This document shows, in pieces, positions 42,655 through 52,223 of a DNA stretch of 64,000 nt. How positions within the stretch are numbered: position 1 is the stretch's first letter; every line of letters starts with the position of its first letter. The notes beneath the pieces were generated by a model, which was not told where the DNA came from, ran no database searches, and saw only the letters and a program-made list of their open reading frames with translations. Source of the stretch: Pseudomonas sp. SJZ074 (GTDB lineage Bacteria > Pseudomonadota > Gammaproteobacteria > Pseudomonadales > Pseudomonadaceae); NCBI RefSeq assembly GCF_007828215.1, contig NZ_VIUE01000025.1, positions 36,464 to 100,463 of the forward strand, read 5' to 3'. Made by a program: the position numbers and the translations under genes.

Positions 42655-42938
42655 GCGAACGCACCCCTATTGCGCTGGAAATCGGTGACAAGGAATTCAC
42701 CTTCAACCTGACCCCGGCCGACGTGACCAAATACTTCAACGCCATCACGCAGAACAACAAGGTAGCCCCGTCCAACAACCTGCTGACCACCACCGTGGAG
42801 CCGGAGCAACTGGCCACCCTGCGCCCGCTGCTGGCCAACCCGATGCTGACCATGAAAGTGGCCGGCGCGCTGCTGGAAGAGTACGCACCGGACGTTGAAG
42901 TGACCGTAAAAAAGCGCTCGCCCGCGCTGACCGCCTGA
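42651..42938 (+). CDS. Tail assembly chaperone, zero-frame product
   Basis: The 95-residue protein (TPIALEIGDKEFTFNLTPADVTKYFNAITQNNKVAPSNN) matches a family of putative phage tail assembly chaperones. It precedes the tape measure gene as in most tailed phages. Near its end the codons GTA AAA AAG contain the heptamer A AAA AAG, and the -1 frame beyond is open to 43102, so a longer fusion is expected by programmed frameshifting. Confidence 0.88.
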   Translation: MSERTPIALEIGDKEFTFNLTPADVTKYFNAITQNNKVAPSNNLLTTTVEPEQLATLRPLLANPMLTMKVAGALLEEYAPDVEVTVKKRSPALTA

Positions 42939-43102
42939 CCGAAGACGGCCTGGGCCAGTTAATGGCCCTGGTCGAACGCTGGCTACCTGGCGCACAGCCC
43001 ACGGCAGACAACCTGGGCACCGCCAAGTGGCTGGAGGAAGAACACTGGCGCCGCATGGAGATTGCCGTAGCAAACGGCATCGCCAAGGCGCTGAACGGCT
43101 AA
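42651..43102 (+). CDS. Tail assembly chaperone, predicted -1 frameshift product (G-T type fusion)
   Basis: If ribosomes slip by one base at A AAA AAG (42908-42914), 88 zero-frame residues join 62 residues read from 42914 to the TAA at 43100-43102, giving about 150. The extension (ALARADRLTEDGLGQLMALV, then WLEEEHWRRMEIAVANGIAK) has normal codon use and no independent ribosome-binding site. The heptamer is the same as in E. coli dnaX. This mirrors gpG/gpGT of lambda and E/E+E' of P2, where both forms wrap the tape measure protein. Confidence 0.8.
42908..42914 (+). promoter_or_regulatory. Programmed -1 ribosomal frameshift site
   Basis: The slippery heptamer A AAA AAG is in the required register (GTA AAA AAG in the zero frame). 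The zero frame ends 21 bases later. The sequence after it is GC-rich and could form a stimulatory hairpin, which I have not modelled. Confidence 0.8.
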
Positions 43103-43118
43103 CCACAGCAGGCACCAC

Positions 43119-45029
43119 ATGACCGCAGCCGCCACCAGCCATCTGGACTTTATCCTGCGCCTTGTCGATCAGGTGACAGCCCCTGCCGCGAAGGTCAGCA
43201 AGCAGCTGATGGACGTGGCCGAGGTCGGCAAAACCGGCTTTGTGCAAATGGGTGCGGGTGTGGCTGGCGTGGTCGGCACGGCCTACGCCCTGCAGGAAGC
43301 CATGGCCCCGGCCCTGGATCAGCAGCGCGCACTGGGCGAAGTGAAATCACTGGGCGTGGCCGAGGAAGCGCTGGACGAACTCAACCGCAAGTCGCTGGAA
43401 TTCTCAGTGGCCTACGGCGAGAACGCCCAGGCGTTCGTCCGGTCGGCCTACGACATTCAAAGCGCCATCGCGGGCCTCACCGGCAGCCAGCTGTCGGCAT
43501 TCACCAACGCTTCCAACGTGCTGGCCAAGGCCACCAAGGCCGACGCCGCCACGGTGACCAGCTACGTGGGCACCATGTACGGGATCTTCAAGAACCAAGC
43601 CGATGCCATGGGCAAAGCGGAATGGGTGGAGAACCTGGCAGGCCAGACGGCGCTGGCGGTGCAGATGTTCAAGACGACCGGCCAGCAGATGAGCGACGCA
43701 TTCACCGCCGTGGGTGCCAACGCCACGTCGGCGGGTATCGGGCTGTCCGAGCAGGTGGCAATCCTGGGCACCCTGCAGGCCACCATGGGCGGTGCCGAAG
43801 CGGGCACCAAGTACAAATCTTTCCTGGCCGGCGTAGGCGCGGCCCAGGACAAGCTGGGGCTGTCGTTCACCGACAGCCAGGGCCGCATGCTGCCCATGCT
43901 GGACATTCTCGACAAGCTGAAAGGGAAGTTCGGCGACACCTTGACCGTGGCCGAATCCGACGAGCTGAAAAAGGCTTTCGGATCCGACGAGGCGGTGGGC
44001 CTGATCAAGCTGCTGATGGCCGACACCGCAGGCTTGGCCGGCAACATGGAGCAGCTGGGCAAGGTCAAGGGCATGGAGCAGGCCGAGAAAATGGCCCAGG
44101 CCATGGTCGATCCGTGGGAGCGCTTCGGCAGTGCGGTGGAGTCCGTGCGCATCGCTTTCGGCCAGGCCTTGCTGCCGGTACTGAACCCGCTGATGGAACG
44201 CCTGGCAGGCGGTGCCGCCACGCTGCAACGCTGGGTGGTGATGTTCCCCAATATCGCCCGCTGGCTCGGCTACATCACGCTTGGCGTGCTGGGCCTTGTG
44301 GCAGCTGCCGGCGCGCTGACAGTGCTGGGCGGCCTGTTCACCGTGCTGTCGGTGCTGGCAAGCCCCATCGCCCTGATCGTGATCGGCGTGGTGGCCCTTG
44401 GGGCTGCCGTGGTCGCTGCGATCATCTGGTGGGATGACCTGAAAGCCGCTTTCGGCGACACCGCATGGTTTCAGGCGCTGATGGTGATCATCACGCCCAT
44501 CGTGCTGATGTTCAAAGTCTGGTGGGCGGTGATGGGCCTGCTGTGGCAAGGCGTGCAGCAGCTGTGGGCCTGGGGCGTGCAGTTCGTCACCTGGCTGGCT
44601 TCGTTTGAAGCTGCCGTGAGCGCCGGCAAAGCGGTGTGGGATGCCCTGCTGTGGGCGTTCTCCAACCTGTCGCCGTTCGCCATCCTGGGCAAGGCGCTGA
44701 AAGGCCTGATCGAGCTGCTGAACAGCATCCCGGGCGTGTCGATTGACACCAGCTTTGCAGACATGCCCGAGGTGCCCGGCGGCGTGGAGGCTATGAGCGC
44801 CGCAGAGAAGGCCAGCGCCGCGCAGAAGATGCAGCAGAGCATCAATGCAGCCATCCCCACCCTTTCGCCCAATCGCGCAGCAGCGGTGCCGCCAGGCGGC
44901 CTGCTGACGAGCATCCAGAACACCAGCAGCCAGAACAAGGGCACGCACATCGAAAAGATGGAGATCCACACCAGCAAACCCATGACCCCGCTGGAGCTGG
45001 AAAACATGATGGAGATGAGCGCCGGATGA
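43119..45029 (+). CDS. Tail tape measure protein
   Basis: The 636-residue protein of the TP901 type sets tail length. It begins SHLDFILRLVDQVTAPAAKVSKQLMDVAEV. The phage-related core has YDIQSAIAGLTGSQLSAFTNASNVLAKATKAD. Hydrophobic segments near 378-440 may cross the host membrane during DNA entry. Six hundred or so residues imply a fairly short tail (inference). It is coupled to the next gene (ATGA). Confidence 0.93.
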   Translation: MTAAATSHLDFILRLVDQVTAPAAKVSKQLMDVAEVGKTGFVQMGAGVAGVVGTAYALQEAMAPALDQQRALGEVKSLGVAEEALDELNRKSLEFSVAYGENAQAFVRSAYDIQSAIAGLTGSQLSAFTNASNVLAKATKADAATVTSYVGTMYGIFKNQADAMGKAEWVENLAGQTALAVQMFKTTGQQMSDAFTAVGANATSAGIGLSEQVAILGTLQATMGGAEAGTKYKSFLAGVGAAQDKLGLSFTDSQGRMLPMLDILDKLKGKFGDTLTVAESDELKKAFGSDEAVGLIKLLMADTAGLAGNMEQLGKVKGMEQAEKMAQAMVDPWERFGSAVESVRIAFGQALLPVLNPLMERLAGGAATLQRWVVMFPNIARWLGYITLGVLGLVAAAGALTVLGGLFTVLSVLASPIALIVIGVVALGAAVVAAIIWWDDLKAAFGDTAWFQALMVIITPIVLMFKVWWAVMGLLWQGVQQLWAWGVQFVTWLASFEAAVSAGKAVWDALLWAFSNLSPFAILGKALKGLIELLNSIPGVSIDTSFADMPEVPGGVEAMSAAEKASAAQKMQQSINAAIPTLSPNRAAAVPPGGLLTSIQNTSSQNKGTHIEKMEIHTSKPMTPLELENMMEMSAG

Positions 45030-45343
45030 GCCTCTACATAGACCTGCTGATTAAGGGCAACGACCTGGCCCTGGATCCGTCGCGCCAGCCGCTGCTGGTG
45101 GACGACCGTTCGAGCATCGCCCAGGACATTGCCCACCTGATCCGTGAAAGCGGCCTGTTGGTGACCCTGGTGGCCGAGCGCGACCGCTTCCGCCAGCGCG
45201 ACTGCATCCAGCAGATGGAGCTGCTGGTGGAAGCCGACGTGCGCCTGGTGCCAGGAACCGCGCAAATCATCGAGCAGGCACCGGGCACGTATCTGGTGAC
45301 CGCGCGCACTGTTGAATTTGGAGCCATTGAGGTGACCCTGTGA
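45026..45343 (+). CDS. DUF2590 phage protein
   Basis: The 105-residue protein has the DUF2590 pattern (LYIDLLIKGNDLALDPSRQPLLVDDRSSIAQDIAHLIRESGL). From its place between the tape measure and the J-type baseplate gene it is probably the equivalent of the gp25/W baseplate wedge protein. It overlaps both neighbours by four bases. Confidence 0.82.
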   Translation: MSLYIDLLIKGNDLALDPSRQPLLVDDRSSIAQDIAHLIRESGLLVTLVAERDRFRQRDCIQQMELLVEADVRLVPGTAQIIEQAPGTYLVTARTVEFGAIEVTL

Positions 45344-46512
45344 CCGTAGATTTTAAGCAGGCGCTGAGTGACGCCGGCATTCCGACCACCGAAGCGGGCC
45401 TGCGCCAAGCTTGGGAAAGTGAGGTGGCCGCCCAAGGCAGTGCGCTGAGCAACACCAGCGCCTATTCGCCGTTTTGGCGCATCGTCACCGCGCTGGTGAC
45501 CAAGCCCGTGCTGTGGCTGATCACTTTCATCAGCGGCACCGTGCTGCCGAACTTCTTTGTGAAAACCGCCGTGGGTGCCTGGCTGGACATGCTGGCCTGG
45601 GCGGTGAACGTGGAGCGCAAGGGCGCGACCAAGGCCAAGGGTGTGCTGCTATTCACTCGGCTGGCCGCTGGCGGCGCGCTGGAGGTGCCCGCCGGCACCG
45701 TGGTGCAGTCGGCTTCGATCAACGGGCACATCTACCAGTTGCTGACCACAGCAGCCGGCCAGTTCACCGATGGGATGATGCAGCTGGAAATCCCGGTGGA
45801 GGCGGTGGAAACCGGCAGCGGCTACAACCTGGCACCGGGTTATTACGCCATCCTGCCGGAACCGGTGCCGGGCATCGCCCAGGTGGCAAACGCCGACGGC
45901 TGGCTGACCAGCCCGGGCGCGGATCCAGAGCCCGACGACCAGCTGCGCCTGCGCGTGCGAAACCAGTTTTCCGCCGTGAACCAATGGCACACCGACGCGG
46001 TTTACCGCGCCATGATTGCCGCCTTCCCCGGCGTGCGCCCCGATGGGGTGTACTTCGAGCACGGCGCACCGCGCGGCCCTGGCAGCGCCAATGCCTACGT
46101 GCTGTTCGAAGCGGACGTGCCGGGCGAAACCTATCTGGCGCAGATCAACGCCCACATCCGCGACCAAGGCAACCACGGCCACGGTGACGATCTGCTGGCC
46201 ATGATCATGCCGGAAACGCAGCACGCCATCAGCGTGGGGATCTGGCCGCGTTCAACCCTGACCGCTGAGCAGCGCACCACGCTGCAGGCCGAGGCCGCGC
46301 TATTCATCCGCGCCGCTTTCCGCGATAGCACGACGGCCGACTATCAGCCGACGCTGACCTATCCACAGTCGCGCTTTTCATTCAGCCGGCTGGGCGAGGA
46401 ACTGCACCAACAGTTCCCGGGCATCGAGTCGCTGCACTTCGACAATGCCGACATTGTGTCGCAGTTGACCATCCCCCGGATCCAGAGCCTGGAGGTGGTG
46501 CTGCATGATTAA
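45340..46512 (+). CDS. Baseplate J-like protein
   Basis: The 390-residue protein contains the baseplate-J fold features: WLDMLAWAVNVERKGATKAKGVLLFTR, VPAGTVVQSASINGHIYQ, LAPGYYAILPEPVPGIAQVANADGWLTSPGADPEPDDQLRLRVRNQF. It starts at GTG 45340, overlapping the previous stop. It forms baseplate wedges with the next gene product. Confidence 0.93.
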   Translation: MTVDFKQALSDAGIPTTEAGLRQAWESEVAAQGSALSNTSAYSPFWRIVTALVTKPVLWLITFISGTVLPNFFVKTAVGAWLDMLAWAVNVERKGATKAKGVLLFTRLAAGGALEVPAGTVVQSASINGHIYQLLTTAAGQFTDGMMQLEIPVEAVETGSGYNLAPGYYAILPEPVPGIAQVANADGWLTSPGADPEPDDQLRLRVRNQFSAVNQWHTDAVYRAMIAAFPGVRPDGVYFEHGAPRGPGSANAYVLFEADVPGETYLAQINAHIRDQGNHGHGDDLLAMIMPETQHAISVGIWPRSTLTAEQRTTLQAEAALFIRAAFRDSTTADYQPTLTYPQSRFSFSRLGEELHQQFPGIESLHFDNADIVSQLTIPRIQSLEVVLHD

Positions 46513-47029
46513 GCTCGGCCTGCCTTTCTGGCTGGACGGCCCGGAGCTGGCGAAGCTCAAGGCCGCCGCACAAGCCTGGTGGACAAAAGTGGAAGGCTGG
46601 CTGCGCTGGCCGCTGCTGCAGATGGACGCCGACACCTGCCACCTGACCATTCTCGACCTGCTGGCCTGGCAGCGCGATATCACGCGCTTTAAGGGCGAGC
46701 CCGAGGCCTTGTATCGGCTGCGGGTGAAGTACGCCTTCATCAACGCCGTGGACGCCGGCAGCACCGCCGGCATGAAACGCATTCTGCAGCGCCTGGGCGT
46801 GGGCTACGTCGAGATCGAGGAACGCCACCCCGACCGCGACTGGGACGTCGTGCTGCTGCAGCTGAGCAACACCCAGCTGGCCGAGAACCCCGAGCTTTTG
46901 CGCGTGCTGATTCAGCAATACGGCCGCACCTGCCGCCGCTATGACTTCGTGACCATCACCCCGGTGGTGCTGCGCGTGGTCGCCATCGACTTCAACGACG
47001 ACCAGCAGACGCTGGTCGCCAGCCTGTAG
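46505..47029 (+). CDS. Tail protein I-like baseplate protein
   Basis: The 174-residue protein follows gpJ and overlaps it by eight bases, the place of P2 gpI. Features such as LDLLAWQRDITRFKGEPEALYRLRVKYAFINAVDAGSTAGMKRILQRLG match the tail-protein-I pattern. Role inferred from family and position. Confidence 0.85.
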   Translation: MIKLGLPFWLDGPELAKLKAAAQAWWTKVEGWLRWPLLQMDADTCHLTILDLLAWQRDITRFKGEPEALYRLRVKYAFINAVDAGSTAGMKRILQRLGVGYVEIEERHPDRDWDVVLLQLSNTQLAENPELLRVLIQQYGRTCRRYDFVTITPVVLRVVAIDFNDDQQTLVASL

Positions 47030-47038
47030 GAGAGCCCC

Positions 47039-49351
47039 ATGGGTGCCAGCATTACCCTTGCCGGTGAAAGCCTGATTGCGCAGAAACAAGGCGCGCAGCA
47101 GATCCTCACCGTGTCCCGCTTCATCCTGGCCAACGTGCCAGGCCTCGACCCAAACGGGCCGGTGGATCGAGCCGCCGGCAAGCCTGCTGCCGGGCAGATC
47201 GTCGGCACCTACGACGTGACCGACGCCGGCTACGTGAACCCCAATCAGGTGGTGTACAGCCTGATGCTGGGCAGCGATATCGGCGACTTCGACTGGAACT
47301 GGATCGGCCTGGAAACCGCCGAGAACGTTCTGCTGATGGTGGCCTACGTGCCCACGCAGCAGAAGCGCCGCAACATCCCGCCGCTACAGCTGGGCAACAA
47401 CGTCACCCGCAACTTTCTGTTGGTATTCGACGGAGCCCAGGCCTTAACCGGCCTGACCATCGACGCCAGCACCTGGCAGCACGACTTCACCGTGCGCCTG
47501 GCTGGAATTGACGAACGCGAGCGCCAGAGCAACCGCGATATCTTCGGCCGGGCGTGCTTCTTCGGCAGTGCGCTGCAGCTAGAGAAAGTTGGCGGGGCGT
47601 ATCAGCTCAAGCCGGGCACCGCCTACGTGGAAGGCGTGCGCCTGCAGCGCGCTGCCGCGCTTGCCGTGGTGCCGCCGGCATTCCCCACCACCGCGTGGCT
47701 GGACGTGGCTCTGCAGCGCGAGCTGAACGACGTGGTGACGAGCTGGAGCGTGGTCTGGGGTGCTGGGAAAGTGGATTACGTGGACAGCGCAGGCGTGCAG
47801 CACTACTGCGTGGCCATCGCGGATCTGCCGAACAGCAACACCATCACCGACAGCCGCCCGGTGGAGAACATCGCCGGGCCGCTGGTGGCGCACTTCGCCG
47901 CCCGCGTGGGCGACTACGCCGGCCTGCGCGCCCGTTCGACTACCAAGGACGACGTGGGCCTGGGCAACCTGCCCAACGCCAAAAGCGACGACCCAGCGAG
48001 CAACAGCAGCGAGATCCTGGCCACCACCAAGGCGGTGATGGCCGTGCTGAGTCGCGCCGTACAGAACGCCACCAACGGCGCAACCGACACGGCGACAGAC
48101 TGGAACACCATCACCACGGCGGGGCTGTTTCCGCAGCTGCTTGGCGCAAACAACGCCAACGGCCCGGACAGTACGGCGAACGCCTACCGCTATGCCCTGG
48201 TGATCAAGCACGACACCAACGCACTGACCCAGCTGGCCCTCCCTTACACCGGGGCGCTGGAAGGTGAATTCGAGTGGCGCACCAAGTCCGGAGAGAGCTG
48301 GACACCTTGGCGTCGTATGCGTCACAGCGGCAGTGCCAAGGTGCACAGCTTCACAGCCAGCGTGACCCTGAACGCCGCTCAGGTAGGCACCGTGCTGCTG
48401 AACGCCACTGCGGGCAATCTGGTGTGCACCCTGCCAGCCTCGAACGTGGCGCTGGGTGTGGTGGATCTGATCGTGCGGCGCGTGGACAACAGCGCAAACC
48501 GCGTAACCATTCAGGCCGCCGGCACCGACAAAGTGAAGTTCCACACCCACCTGAACGCCGCCGGCTATGGGTTCTTCTATCTGATGGGGGCCGGCGACTG
48601 GTGGCACCTGCGTGCGGATGGTGCAGGGGGCTGGCTGCCCATCGGGCGCTTGGATCCCAGCGCGCTGGGCCGCCCGGTGTTCGAGACTACTACCGCTTTT
48701 CAACCCGGCGGATGGGGTGCGTTCAGTGGCCCGCTGATGCAGCGCGCAGAGTGGCCGTGGTTGTGGGATCACGCTCAACAGTCCGGCATGTTGACCGCCG
48801 AGGCCAATCGCACCGGCATGGAAGGTGGCTGGACAAGCGGCGATGGCGCGGCGACTTTTCGCGGGCCCGACGGGCGCGGGGAATTCCTGCGTCTGCTGGA
48901 CGAATCCAGAGGTGTTGACCGCTTCGACGTCACCGGAACCTTGACCAACGGCAGCAACACCGTCAGCGCAGTGGTCTTCGACGGCAATCGCACTGCTGCT
49001 GGAATGAGCATCACCGGAACTGGTATTCCGGCCGGCACTACGATCATCGCTGTGGGTGCCAACACCCTGACCCTTTCCGCCAATGCGACGGCCAGCGCCG
49101 TGGGATTGACCCTGACCGTTGCTGGCCGCGTGGCGGGTTCCTCGGCTCCGGATGCCATAGCTAAGCACCGCCACCCGCAATACGAGTACGACAGCGGCAA
49201 TAGCGTTCCCATCCCCGATGGTTCGAAAGCTTCTGACCTTAACGCCAATTACACCATTGGCTATGACCGTACTTCTCTAATCGGCTACTTCGGCGGCCCT
49301 GAAACTAAACCCCGCTCGCTGGCCTATCCGGGCCGGATGAAGCTGCTGTGA
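47039..49351 (+). CDS. Tail fibre protein
   Basis: The 770-residue protein begins with the tail-fibre attachment domain (DUF3751-like, ITLAGESLIAQKQGAQQILTVSRFILANVPG; about residues 1-155). The middle contains fibre repeats. A collar-type region follows near 545-630 (RPVFETTTAFQPGGWGAFSG, then DGRGEFLRLLDESRGVDRF). An Ig-like or beta-rich insert lies near 632-700 and the tip has KHRHPQYEY. The tip determines the host receptor. The next gene is its chaperone. Confidence 0.9.
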   Translation: MGASITLAGESLIAQKQGAQQILTVSRFILANVPGLDPNGPVDRAAGKPAAGQIVGTYDVTDAGYVNPNQVVYSLMLGSDIGDFDWNWIGLETAENVLLMVAYVPTQQKRRNIPPLQLGNNVTRNFLLVFDGAQALTGLTIDASTWQHDFTVRLAGIDERERQSNRDIFGRACFFGSALQLEKVGGAYQLKPGTAYVEGVRLQRAAALAVVPPAFPTTAWLDVALQRELNDVVTSWSVVWGAGKVDYVDSAGVQHYCVAIADLPNSNTITDSRPVENIAGPLVAHFAARVGDYAGLRARSTTKDDVGLGNLPNAKSDDPASNSSEILATTKAVMAVLSRAVQNATNGATDTATDWNTITTAGLFPQLLGANNANGPDSTANAYRYALVIKHDTNALTQLALPYTGALEGEFEWRTKSGESWTPWRRMRHSGSAKVHSFTASVTLNAAQVGTVLLNATAGNLVCTLPASNVALGVVDLIVRRVDNSANRVTIQAAGTDKVKFHTHLNAAGYGFFYLMGAGDWWHLRADGAGGWLPIGRLDPSALGRPVFETTTAFQPGGWGAFSGPLMQRAEWPWLWDHAQQSGMLTAEANRTGMEGGWTSGDGAATFRGPDGRGEFLRLLDESRGVDRFDVTGTLTNGSNTVSAVVFDGNRTAAGMSITGTGIPAGTTIIAVGANTLTLSANATASAVGLTLTVAGRVAGSSAPDAIAKHRHPQYEYDSGNSVPIPDGSKASDLNANYTIGYDRTSLIGYFGGPETKPRSLAYPGRMKLL

Positions 49352-49361
49352 GGATCCCGCA

Positions 49362-50054
49362 ATGTCTGTTATCTACCTGATCGGCAGCCTGGGCGAGCTG
49401 TCCGGGCCCTATGAACTGCCCACCATTCCGGGCCTGGGCGTGCAGTTACCGGCGAATGGCTTGCAGCTGGAAGAGCCTCTGCCGAGTCCGAGCCCAGGCT
49501 ATGCCTGGGCGCTGGCAAACGGGGCTCCACAGCAGCTGGAATTCCACCTGGGCAACGTCTACGAAAAGGCTTCTGGTGCTGCGACGGAATGGCAGCAACT
49601 GGGCCCACTTCCAGAGCACCTGACGGATGCCCCTCGCCCTTCTGCTGAACACCGCTGGCTAGACGGCGCATGGCGACTAGACCCGAAGGCGCTTCACGAC
49701 GCCAAAGTGCAGAACATCAATCACGCCTGCGAGGCCGCGATAACCTCAGGCTTCCAGTCTGATGCCCTTGGCACGCCACACCAGTACAGCAGCCAGCTGG
49801 ACGATCAGCTGAACCTGACCGGTGCCATTCTGCGCGGCCTCGACATGCCCTACGCCTGCCGCGACGAGCAGGGCATGAAGGCCTTCCGGCTGCACACCGC
49901 CGCGCAGCTGCGCCAGGTGGGCGACGACTTCACCCTGTACAAGCTGCAGCTGCTGCAGCACGCCAACGAACTGAAACAGCAGCTGGATCTGGCACTGGAA
50001 GCCGGTGACGCCGACGCCATGGCGCAGATCCGCTGGGAGGCCGTACAGCCGTGA
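49362..50054 (+). CDS. Tail fibre assembly protein with DUF4376
   Basis: The 230-residue protein combines an N-terminal fibre-assembly part with a C-terminal DUF4376-like domain (ACEAAITSGFQSDALGTPHQYSSQLDDQLNLTGAI). Such proteins fold or attach the fibre encoded just upstream. The stop overlaps the next GTG start. Confidence 0.88.
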   Translation: MSVIYLIGSLGELSGPYELPTIPGLGVQLPANGLQLEEPLPSPSPGYAWALANGAPQQLEFHLGNVYEKASGAATEWQQLGPLPEHLTDAPRPSAEHRWLDGAWRLDPKALHDAKVQNINHACEAAITSGFQSDALGTPHQYSSQLDDQLNLTGAILRGLDMPYACRDEQGMKAFRLHTAAQLRQVGDDFTLYKLQLLQHANELKQQLDLALEAGDADAMAQIRWEAVQP

Positions 50055-50974
50055 CCTGGGCACCTGTGACCATGCGCTGGCCCGAGCAGGCCACCCAGTG
50101 GATGGGCGAGCTGTCGGCGGCCAAGGATCTTGCCGGCGGCGAGCTGGCCAGCACCGCCACACGCCTGGCTGGACTGGACGGCTTGGCCACCACCAACCCG
50201 GGGCCGGTCGGCGCTGCAGCACAGAGCGCCATTGCCGCCGGCCGCGCGGCGCTGGCTGGGCAACTGGGTGAAGCACCCGCGTGCCTGGCGGTGACCCCAT
50301 TCCAGAGCGGCATCGGCCAGGGGCGTGGCCACCAGCGTTTTCTGTCGGCACCCAACCTGCTGACCCAGTTGGCCGGCAAGCTGGTGGACAGTTCCGACGC
50401 CGGCCGACCACAGGGGCCACAGTACGCCCTGTCGCTGATGTTCCTGGCCACCCGCTTTGACCAGCTGGCCGACACCCTGTCGCGCTTCAACGCCCTGCTG
50501 CCTGTGCCGGATCTGGTGCGCACCGAACGCCGCGCCCGTCACCTGGCGAAGCTGGAGGCGGAAAAGTGGGAAATGCCGAGCGCCGGCCCCTTGCCGCGCT
50601 GGGGTGCCTTGCCGCTGGAGCGCTGCACCGTGACCAAGGCCGCGAAACAATCCATGGCGGGCCAGCTGGCCGTGCTGGAGAGCTACGCCGCCGACAGCTC
50701 GCCACTGGCCGACCTGGCCGCGCTGGCTGGTCGCAAGGCGGCCCAGCAGCAAAGCCGTGATCAACAACTGGCGGATCTGCAGGCCCTGCTGGCCGGCGGC
50801 ACCGCCGACAACAACATGCGCGCCCGCCTGATCGGCCCCGGTGACCCGTTCGAGCTGCGCACCGCCTTGCTTGAGGGTGACGCCCCTGGCCATGAGTGGG
50901 TGCTGAGTGCCGGCGTGGTGCTGGTGGGCTCGCTGGATGGGCTGAGCTTTGTTCGTGAATTGGTGGGCCTATGA
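50051..50974 (+). CDS. Hypothetical structural phage protein
   Basis: The 307-residue protein starts at GTG 50051 and is Ala/Leu-rich and helical. No domain is recognised. It lies between the fibre chaperone and the baseplate hub genes, so it is likely a tail or baseplate component of HP1/K139-type phages. Confidence 0.75.
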   Translation: MTWAPVTMRWPEQATQWMGELSAAKDLAGGELASTATRLAGLDGLATTNPGPVGAAAQSAIAAGRAALAGQLGEAPACLAVTPFQSGIGQGRGHQRFLSAPNLLTQLAGKLVDSSDAGRPQGPQYALSLMFLATRFDQLADTLSRFNALLPVPDLVRTERRARHLAKLEAEKWEMPSAGPLPRWGALPLERCTVTKAAKQSMAGQLAVLESYAADSSPLADLAALAGRKAAQQQSRDQQLADLQALLAGGTADNNMRARLIGPGDPFELRTALLEGDAPGHEWVLSAGVVLVGSLDGLSFVRELVGL

Positions 50975-51522
50975 CCCTGCTACTGGATGGCCAGAAGGTG
51001 CGCGGCAAGGGGCTGAAAGTCTCGGCCAGCCTGCGCATCGAGTCCGACGATATGTCGGGCCAAACCAGCAACACCGACGCGGCGCACAAGGGCTTCAAGC
51101 CCAAGGCGCTGACCGTTTCGCTGATGATCCCCTTTGTGGATGCCGCCGACCTGAAACAGCTGATGAGCATGGCCGAAGCCACCGCCAACGGTGGCCAGCG
51201 CCGCGTCTATCGCATCGTGAACGACACCGCCGCCACCTTTGGCGTGCGCCAGGTGGAGTTCAGCGACAACCTGACCGCCCGCGAGGACGACAGCCTGGCC
51301 GCTTGGCGGGTGCAGTTCACCCTGACCGAAAAGCTGTCGACGGCCGAACGGGTGGAAACCCGCCGCCCGAGCAACCCGGTCAAGCAGCAGTCAGCGCCAG
51401 GGCAACCCGTGGCCAGCGCCGCCGCACCGGCCGCCGGCAACGACACGGCCACCGCCGCGCAGCCGGCTGAGCTGACCGGCTTCGAGGCCGTACTGAAACG
51501 CCTGGACGAGTCGCTGGCATGA
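50971..51522 (+). CDS. Baseplate-associated protein
   Basis: The 183-residue protein starts with a beta-rich region (LLLDGQKVRGKGLKVSASLRIESDDMSGQTSNTD) and ends with an Ala/Pro-rich linker. The N-terminus resembles LysM-less baseplate adaptor proteins linking tube and hub; certainty is limited. It overlaps both neighbours by four bases. Confidence 0.75.
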   Translation: MTLLLDGQKVRGKGLKVSASLRIESDDMSGQTSNTDAAHKGFKPKALTVSLMIPFVDAADLKQLMSMAEATANGGQRRVYRIVNDTAATFGVRQVEFSDNLTAREDDSLAAWRVQFTLTEKLSTAERVETRRPSNPVKQQSAPGQPVASAAAPAAGNDTATAAQPAELTGFEAVLKRLDESLA

Positions 51523-52223
51523 AACTGCACAAGGTGTTGAGCATCGCCGGCAAGGTCTACCCGCTGGTGAAAGACGACGTGCGGCTGGATCTGCGCAGCC
51601 CTGGCCGGGCCAGCTTCACGATCAAGGCCGAAGCACCAGTGCGTGGCCTGGTGGTGTTCGACCTCGGCTACAACGAACGCGCCCTGCAGCGGCACTTCAT
51701 CGGGCACGTGGAGCGCTGCACCCCGGCCAGCAGCCTGGAGCAGGTGCTGTTCTGCCGCGAGCTGACCAGCGTGCTGGCACTGCCCCTGCCCATGAATCTG
51801 CGCCACGTGGACATGCGCCAGGTGCTGGGCGAGATCACCGCGCGCACCGGCCTGCGCTTCCGAGTGCCAGACAAGCCCTATGCAAAGGTGAAGGCCCCTT
51901 ACTTCTACAGCCTGGCCACCGGCTTCCAAGCCATGGACAGCCTCGCCCAGGTGTTCGGGATCCCCGACTACATCTGGCAGCAGCAGGGTGATGGCGAGGT
52001 ATTCGCCGGCAGCTGGGCCGACAGCTACTGGGGCGCACGCGAACCGCTGAACCTGCCGCAGGAATTGTTCGACAGCTATCAGGGCAACCAGAGCGCCACC
52101 GTGGCCGCCCTTCCCGGGCTGCGCCCAGGCGTATCAATCAACCAAGGCGAGCGCATCACGTCGGTGACGCTTGCCAGCACGCAGATGGCCATCCGATGGA
52201 AGACGCAATCCAGCGCACAGTAG
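51519..52223 (+). CDS. Baseplate hub protein (gpD/gp27-like)
   Basis: The 234-residue protein has features of the late-control or hub family (YNERALQRHFIGHVERCTPAS, EITARTGLRFRVPDKPYAKVK, ATGFQAMDSLAQVFGIPDYIWQQQGDG). It would form the trimeric hub on which the spike sits. The 3' end overlaps the spike gene by 28 bases. Confidence 0.82.
   Translation: MKLHKVLSIAGKVYPLVKDDVRLDLRSPGRASFTIKAEAPVRGLVVFDLGYNERALQRHFIGHVERCTPASSLEQVLFCRELTSVLALPLPMNLRHVDMRQVLGEITARTGLRFRVPDKPYAKVKAPYFYSLATGFQAMDSLAQVFGIPDYIWQQQGDGEVFAGSWADSYWGAREPLNLPQELFDSYQGNQSATVAALPGLRPGVSINQGERITSVTLASTQMAIRWKTQSSAQ

Noticed and set aside
42908..42938. Reading the -1 extension at 42914-43102 as a separate gene
   Set aside because: It has no start codon with a ribosome-binding site near its beginning; the slippery heptamer explains it better.
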